Below are positions 60,248-64,000 of a stretch of 64,000 nucleotides of DNA, in pieces. The notes below the pieces were generated by a model. That model was not told the DNA's origin, did no database searches, and worked only from the letters and a program-made list of their open reading frames with translations. The position numbers and the translations under genes are program-made. Within the stretch, counting starts at the first letter, position 1; the number at the start of each line of letters is the position of its first letter. This DNA comes from Acidobacteriaceae bacterium (GTDB lineage Bacteria > Acidobacteriota > Terriglobia > Terriglobales > Acidobacteriaceae), in assembly GCA_003134995.1 (NCBI GenBank), contig PLDC01000011.1, positions 203,976-267,975 of the forward strand, given 5' to 3'.

Positions 60248-60271
60248 GCGCCGCCCGACACGCTCGCAAAC

Positions 60272-61234
60272 TTAGACGGACTCAAGACCTAATACCAGCG
60301 CTCCGGTTTGACTCTGGATCTGCTTATCGTCGCCAAACCCGCGCAGCCAGTGGACATCCGGTTCGCGCCGGAACCAGGTCGTCTGCCGCTTGGCGTAATT
60401 GCGGTGCGCTTGTTGAGCCGCGTGCAGCGCCTGTTCGCGCGTAAGCTCTCCACGCAAAAATTGCCCAGCCTGCTTGTAGCCGAGCGAAGACAGCGGACCC
60501 GCGGCTGAACCGTACTTCTTCAGCAATCGCTCAGTCTCTTCGATCAACCCACCATCAAACATCTGTTGCGCGCGCCTATTGATTCGGTCATACAGAGCCT
60601 GCCGATCAGGCTCAAGCCCAATCCGCAAAATGCGAAAGCCGCGCAACGGATCGCGCCCGCGTTCCCAAAGTTCCGTCATCTTCTGCCGCGACGCGACGCA
60701 AACTTCAATGGCGCGGATAAGCTTAGGCGTGTCGTTGGCATGAATCTTCTCAGCAGCCGCGCGATCGAGCCTCCGCAGAATGCGATGAAGATAACTCGAT
60801 CCGCGCTGCTCAACTCGCTCACGCAAGCGCTCGCGCAATTCTTCAGACCGCTGTGGACCAGAAAAAAGTCCTTCGAGCAGAGCGCGCAGGTAGAGTCCAG
60901 TTCCCCCGACAACGATAGGCAAGTGTCCGCGCGCCTGAATCTCATCGAGCACTTGCCGCGCCATTCGAGCGTACTCGCCGGCCGTGATGTTGCCGGTGGG
61001 CGCGACGCAATCAAGCAGATGATGCGGCGCTCGCGCTCGGTCGGCCGCATTCGGCTTCGCGGTTCCCAGGTCAAACTCGCGGTACATCGCGACCGAATCG
61101 CAGTTCACGATCTCGCCGCGAAAGCGCTCAGCAAGTGAAAGTGAAAGCGCAGTCTTCCCGCTGGCCGTGGGGCCGAGCACGACCACCAGCAGTGGTTCAG
61201 GCTGCGCCGAAGCCACCGTCAGCGAACGCTCCAA
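60272..61234 (-). CDS. miaA: tRNA dimethylallyltransferase
   Basis: VVLGPTASGKTALSLSLAERF, NCDSVAMYREFDLGTAKP, VGGTGLYLRALLEGLF. Confidence 0.96.
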   Translation of the reverse strand: MERSLTVASAQPEPLLVVVLGPTASGKTALSLSLAERFRGEIVNCDSVAMYREFDLGTAKPNAADRARAPHHLLDCVAPTGNITAGEYARMARQVLDEIQARGHLPIVVGGTGLYLRALLEGLFSGPQRSEELRERLRERVEQRGSSYLHRILRRLDRAAAEKIHANDTPKLIRAIEVCVASRQKMTELWERGRDPLRGFRILRIGLEPDRQALYDRINRRAQQMFDGGLIEETERLLKKYGSAAGPLSSLGYKQAGQFLRGELTREQALHAAQQAHRNYAKRQTTWFRREPDVHWLRGFGDDKQIQSQTGALVLGLESV

Positions 61235-61480
61235 TGAATCACGTGCCAGTAGCGTGTGAGGGTGATCGCGAGCAGCAGAAGGGCGATTAGGAGCAGGCCG
61301 GAAGTTTCCGTCGCATAAATCGCGTGCCGCGCGTGCTTGTGAGAATCGCTTTGGCGATGAGCAGCCACGACTTTATTGTACGCCGCACAGAACTGCCCTC
61401 AACCAAATATGGAGTCGCTCATTCTGGTGTATGCGGGCGCGCCGGCGCTTGGTGCTACACTACGCGTCGTCGGCCATCTC

Positions 61481-62332
61481 ATGCCACCTTTCGAAGGAAA
61501 ATCCAACAGAGTAGCGCGGTTTGGAGTCTTCGAACTCGACCTGAACGCAGGCGAGCTACGCAAGAACGGCGCGAAGCTTCGCCTGCAGGAGCAGCCGTTC
61601 CAGGTCCTGGCCCTGTTGCTCGAGCGTTCCGGCGAACTGGTCACGCGCGAAGAGTTGCGCCAGAAGTTGTGGCCCGCCGACACTTTCGTGGATTTCGACC
61701 ACAGCCTGAACACCGCCGTGAACAAGCTGCGCGAGACTCTCGGCGATTCGGCATCCAGCCCGCGCTACATCGAGACGCTAGCGCGCCGCGGATATCGTTT
61801 TATCGCACCGATGCAGCACAGTGCGGGCCGTGCAGCCGAGCGCAGCCAAGTGGCACCGAGCTCCGAGAAAGATTCTCCCAACGCAATGCATCCCGAGCTC
61901 CAAGTCCCCATTCCGCACCGCGGACTAACGCGCGGACTGTTCGCCCTGATTCAACTCATGTACCTGATCTTCTACGTAGTAGCACTCTTCCGTCTGCACG
62001 CGATCTTGTCCGTCGCAGATTCCTTCTTGCCAGGATGGGGCGCGACCGCGCTGGTCGCAGCGGTAATGGTGACCGCAGGTGCGGGAATTCCGCTGCGCTG
62101 TTATCTACTCTCGGCGGTGGGATTCGATTACCAGCGCCTCGGCGAAAAGTTCCAGCAGATGTTTCCGTTTATTCTCGCCCTCGATCAGTTGTGGGCCGTT
62201 GCTCCATTCCTGCTGACGCACAAGATCGGGCTGGGCGCGGCCTTCGCCGCTAGCGCTGCACTTCTCTATGTGCCATTCTCCGAGCGAACCCTGATTCGTC
62301 TCGCCTACGTAAGGCGCCGAACGCAAGGGTAA
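61481..62332 (+). CDS. Winged-helix (OmpR/CadC-type) DNA-binding protein with C-terminal TM helices
   Basis: FGVFELDLNAGELRKNGAKLRLQEQPFQVLALLLERSGELVTREELRQKLWP...ALNTAVNKLRETLGD-like; then hydrophobic helices; ATG 61481 preferred. Confidence 0.85.
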   Translation: MPPFEGKSNRVARFGVFELDLNAGELRKNGAKLRLQEQPFQVLALLLERSGELVTREELRQKLWPADTFVDFDHSLNTAVNKLRETLGDSASSPRYIETLARRGYRFIAPMQHSAGRAAERSQVAPSSEKDSPNAMHPELQVPIPHRGLTRGLFALIQLMYLIFYVVALFRLHAILSVADSFLPGWGATALVAAVMVTAGAGIPLRCYLLSAVGFDYQRLGEKFQQMFPFILALDQLWAVAPFLLTHKIGLGAAFAASAALLYVPFSERTLIRLAYVRRRTQG

Positions 62333-62364
62333 GCGCGAAGAGCGCGCCGGACCACCATCTCGAC

Positions 62365-63270
62365 TCAAGCCTTCTTCAGAAATTTCCCTTGCTCAAGCTC
62401 CTGGAACGCTTGGCGAAGTTGCTCCTGCGTGTTCATCACTATTGGTCCGTACCACGCAACTGGCTCCTGCAGAGGTTTTCCGGAGCACAGCAGAAACCGT
62501 ATTCCATCATCACCGGCTCGCACCGTTACTTCATCGCCTCGATCGAAGAGTATGAGTGAGCGGTTATCGGCTTCCACCGGCGGCGTGGTGTCGAGCCACT
62601 TCACGGACTCGGTTGGCACCGCGAGCGGGCCTGATGCGTTGCAGAACTTTCCCGCGCCGCCGAAGACATAAGCAAAAGCGTGACGAGATGTTTCCACCGG
62701 CAAAGTTTTCGTTTTGCCCGGTGCGACCGACACGTCGAGATAAATTGGATCGGCCGCGATTCCATCCACCGGGCCTTTCTTGCCCCAGAAAGTTCCGCAC
62801 ACCACGCGCACGTGCGTGCCGTCGTCATCTTTTATCTCGGGGATGTCGAGCGCCTTCACTTCCTGGTAACGCGGCGGCGTCATTTTCAACGATGCCGGAA
62901 GATTCGCCCACAACTGAAATCCGTGCATGCGCCCCGATTGATCGCCCTTCGGCATCTCCTGATGAATGATGCCGCTGCCCGCCGTCATCCACTGCACATC
63001 GCCGGCGGCAATGGCGCCGTGGTTTCCCATGCTGTCGCCATGCTCTACCGTTCCTGCCAGAACGTACGTGATGGTTTCGATCCCGCGGTGCGGATGCCAC
63101 GGAAAGCCCGCGAGATAATCTTCGGGAACATCGTTGCGAAAATCGTCGAGCAGAAGGAACGGATCCGTCTCCTTCGTGTTGCCAAAGCCAAATGCACGCC
63201 GCAAATGCACGCCCGCGCCTTCCAGCGTAGGTTTCGATTTAATCAGCTGCTTTACCGGTCGAATGGACAT
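62365..63270 (-). CDS. Pirin family protein
   Basis: DPFLLLDDFRNDVPEDYLAGFPWHPHRGIETITYVLAGTVEHGDSMGNHGAIAAGDVQWMTAGSGIIHQEMP. Confidence 0.95.
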   Translation of the reverse strand: MSIRPVKQLIKSKPTLEGAGVHLRRAFGFGNTKETDPFLLLDDFRNDVPEDYLAGFPWHPHRGIETITYVLAGTVEHGDSMGNHGAIAAGDVQWMTAGSGIIHQEMPKGDQSGRMHGFQLWANLPASLKMTPPRYQEVKALDIPEIKDDDGTHVRVVCGTFWGKKGPVDGIAADPIYLDVSVAPGKTKTLPVETSRHAFAYVFGGAGKFCNASGPLAVPTESVKWLDTTPPVEADNRSLILFDRGDEVTVRAGDDGIRFLLCSGKPLQEPVAWYGPIVMNTQEQLRQAFQELEQGKFLKKA

Positions 63271-63359
63271 CAGAGGATCTCCAATCAGGAAATCTTTTGA
63301 TGTCGAACCGCTGATCGAGGATTCTTAGCCGCGGTTATCGTCGGGTCTTAAGATCCTAG

Positions 63360-63561
63360 GCCGTAACGAGCAACTTCTCCGCCGCCCGGTTTAGTTCCAC
63401 CAGCGCTTCCAGCCCTCGCTCCCGTTACCGCCGCAGCCACACGCAGCCGGTTTCCCGCGGAACCCCGTAGCTCTCGCAGAGCTCACTCATCGTGTGCTGA
63501 TGTTCTACTCAAAGGTAAACCGCGCTCTCTCGTCCATGACACTGATCGCTTCCCAAGGCAT
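63360..63561 (-). mobile_element. Decayed N-terminal remnant of an IS481-like transposase
   Basis: Minus-strand MPWEAISVMDERARFTFE*NISTR* then, in shifted frame, MSELCESYGVPRETGCVWLRR*RERGLEALVELNRAAE. Confidence 0.7.
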
Positions 63562-63713
63562 GTCGTTCTTCTACAGGCCTTCGAAAATCTACGATAGTGT
63601 CAGGAATGTCCCGGGTCTGCTTTGTCGGCGATCCGCCCGGTTTGTACCACTGGGTACCCCCTCCCCACCCCCCTCGATATCTGGAATCATCGAGTTAGAC
63701 ATGTTTTGCCCGG

Positions 63714-63873
63714 CAAAATCTAGGGCCTAAAGGACTTAGGCACTAAAATATAGACAACAAAGTACTTAACAACGGGAAGGGTAAATCTTTTCCCGGCGTC
63801 ACGTCCTCGACCATGATCGCGCGATTTAATTTTGTGCGCAAGGTCAGATGTCACAACGTGCCTGTGGAAATCG
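63714..63873. repeat. Dispersed intergenic element, copy B (two 30-nt units plus 77-nt core)
   Basis: Units 63714-63743 and 63744-63773; core 63797-63873; collinear with copy A. Confidence 0.75.
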
Positions 63874-63892
63874 CAGGCGGTTGCGGAGCCTG

Positions 63893-64000
63893 CTACCTTC
63901 GCCGCATATTCAATTTTGGAAAACTGAGAACGCGGGCGACTGGATCGTTCATATCGCCGGGTCCCATCGTCGCATACTCCTTGTGGTTTGGATGCTGCGG
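63893..64000 (-). CDS. C-terminal end of an unidentified CDS (5' part beyond window)
   Basis: Frame open to window edge: PQHPNHKEYATMGPGDMNDPVARVLSFPKLNMRRR*. Confidence 0.4.
   Translation of the reverse strand, partial: PQHPNHKEYATMGPGDMNDPVARVLSFPKLNMRRR

Overview
64 kb chromosomal window, probably Acidobacteriota (inferred from gene content and repeat style). It holds the end of an alternative complex III operon (actA-actB), metabolic and signalling genes, and the conserved tRNA-Thr/Tyr/Thr/Gly - tuf - rpmG - tRNA-Trp - secE - nusG - rplKAJL - rpoBC superoperon. The right side carries pyk, rhomboid, a LysW-like gene, GH3, miaA and pirin genes. Strongest unusual observations: (1) an in-frame eight-cysteine insertion near the RpoB N-terminus whose first half has the same motif spacing as the RpoC zinc-binding motif encoded in this window; (2) a ~160 bp two-part intergenic element (two 30-nt repeats plus a conserved 77-nt core) present at ~6.9 kb and ~63.8 kb, each time just 3' of a minus-strand CDS; (3) a compact ExbB-ExbD fusion with an apparent frameshift; (4) a palindromic MITE-like family with one copy between actA and actB; (5) a retropepsin-like protease gene between nusG and rplK; (6) a structured intergenic segment ending in a strong terminator near 53 kb. 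No CRISPR array or intact transposase was seen. All statements come from reading the sequence and the supplied ORF track; no searches were run.
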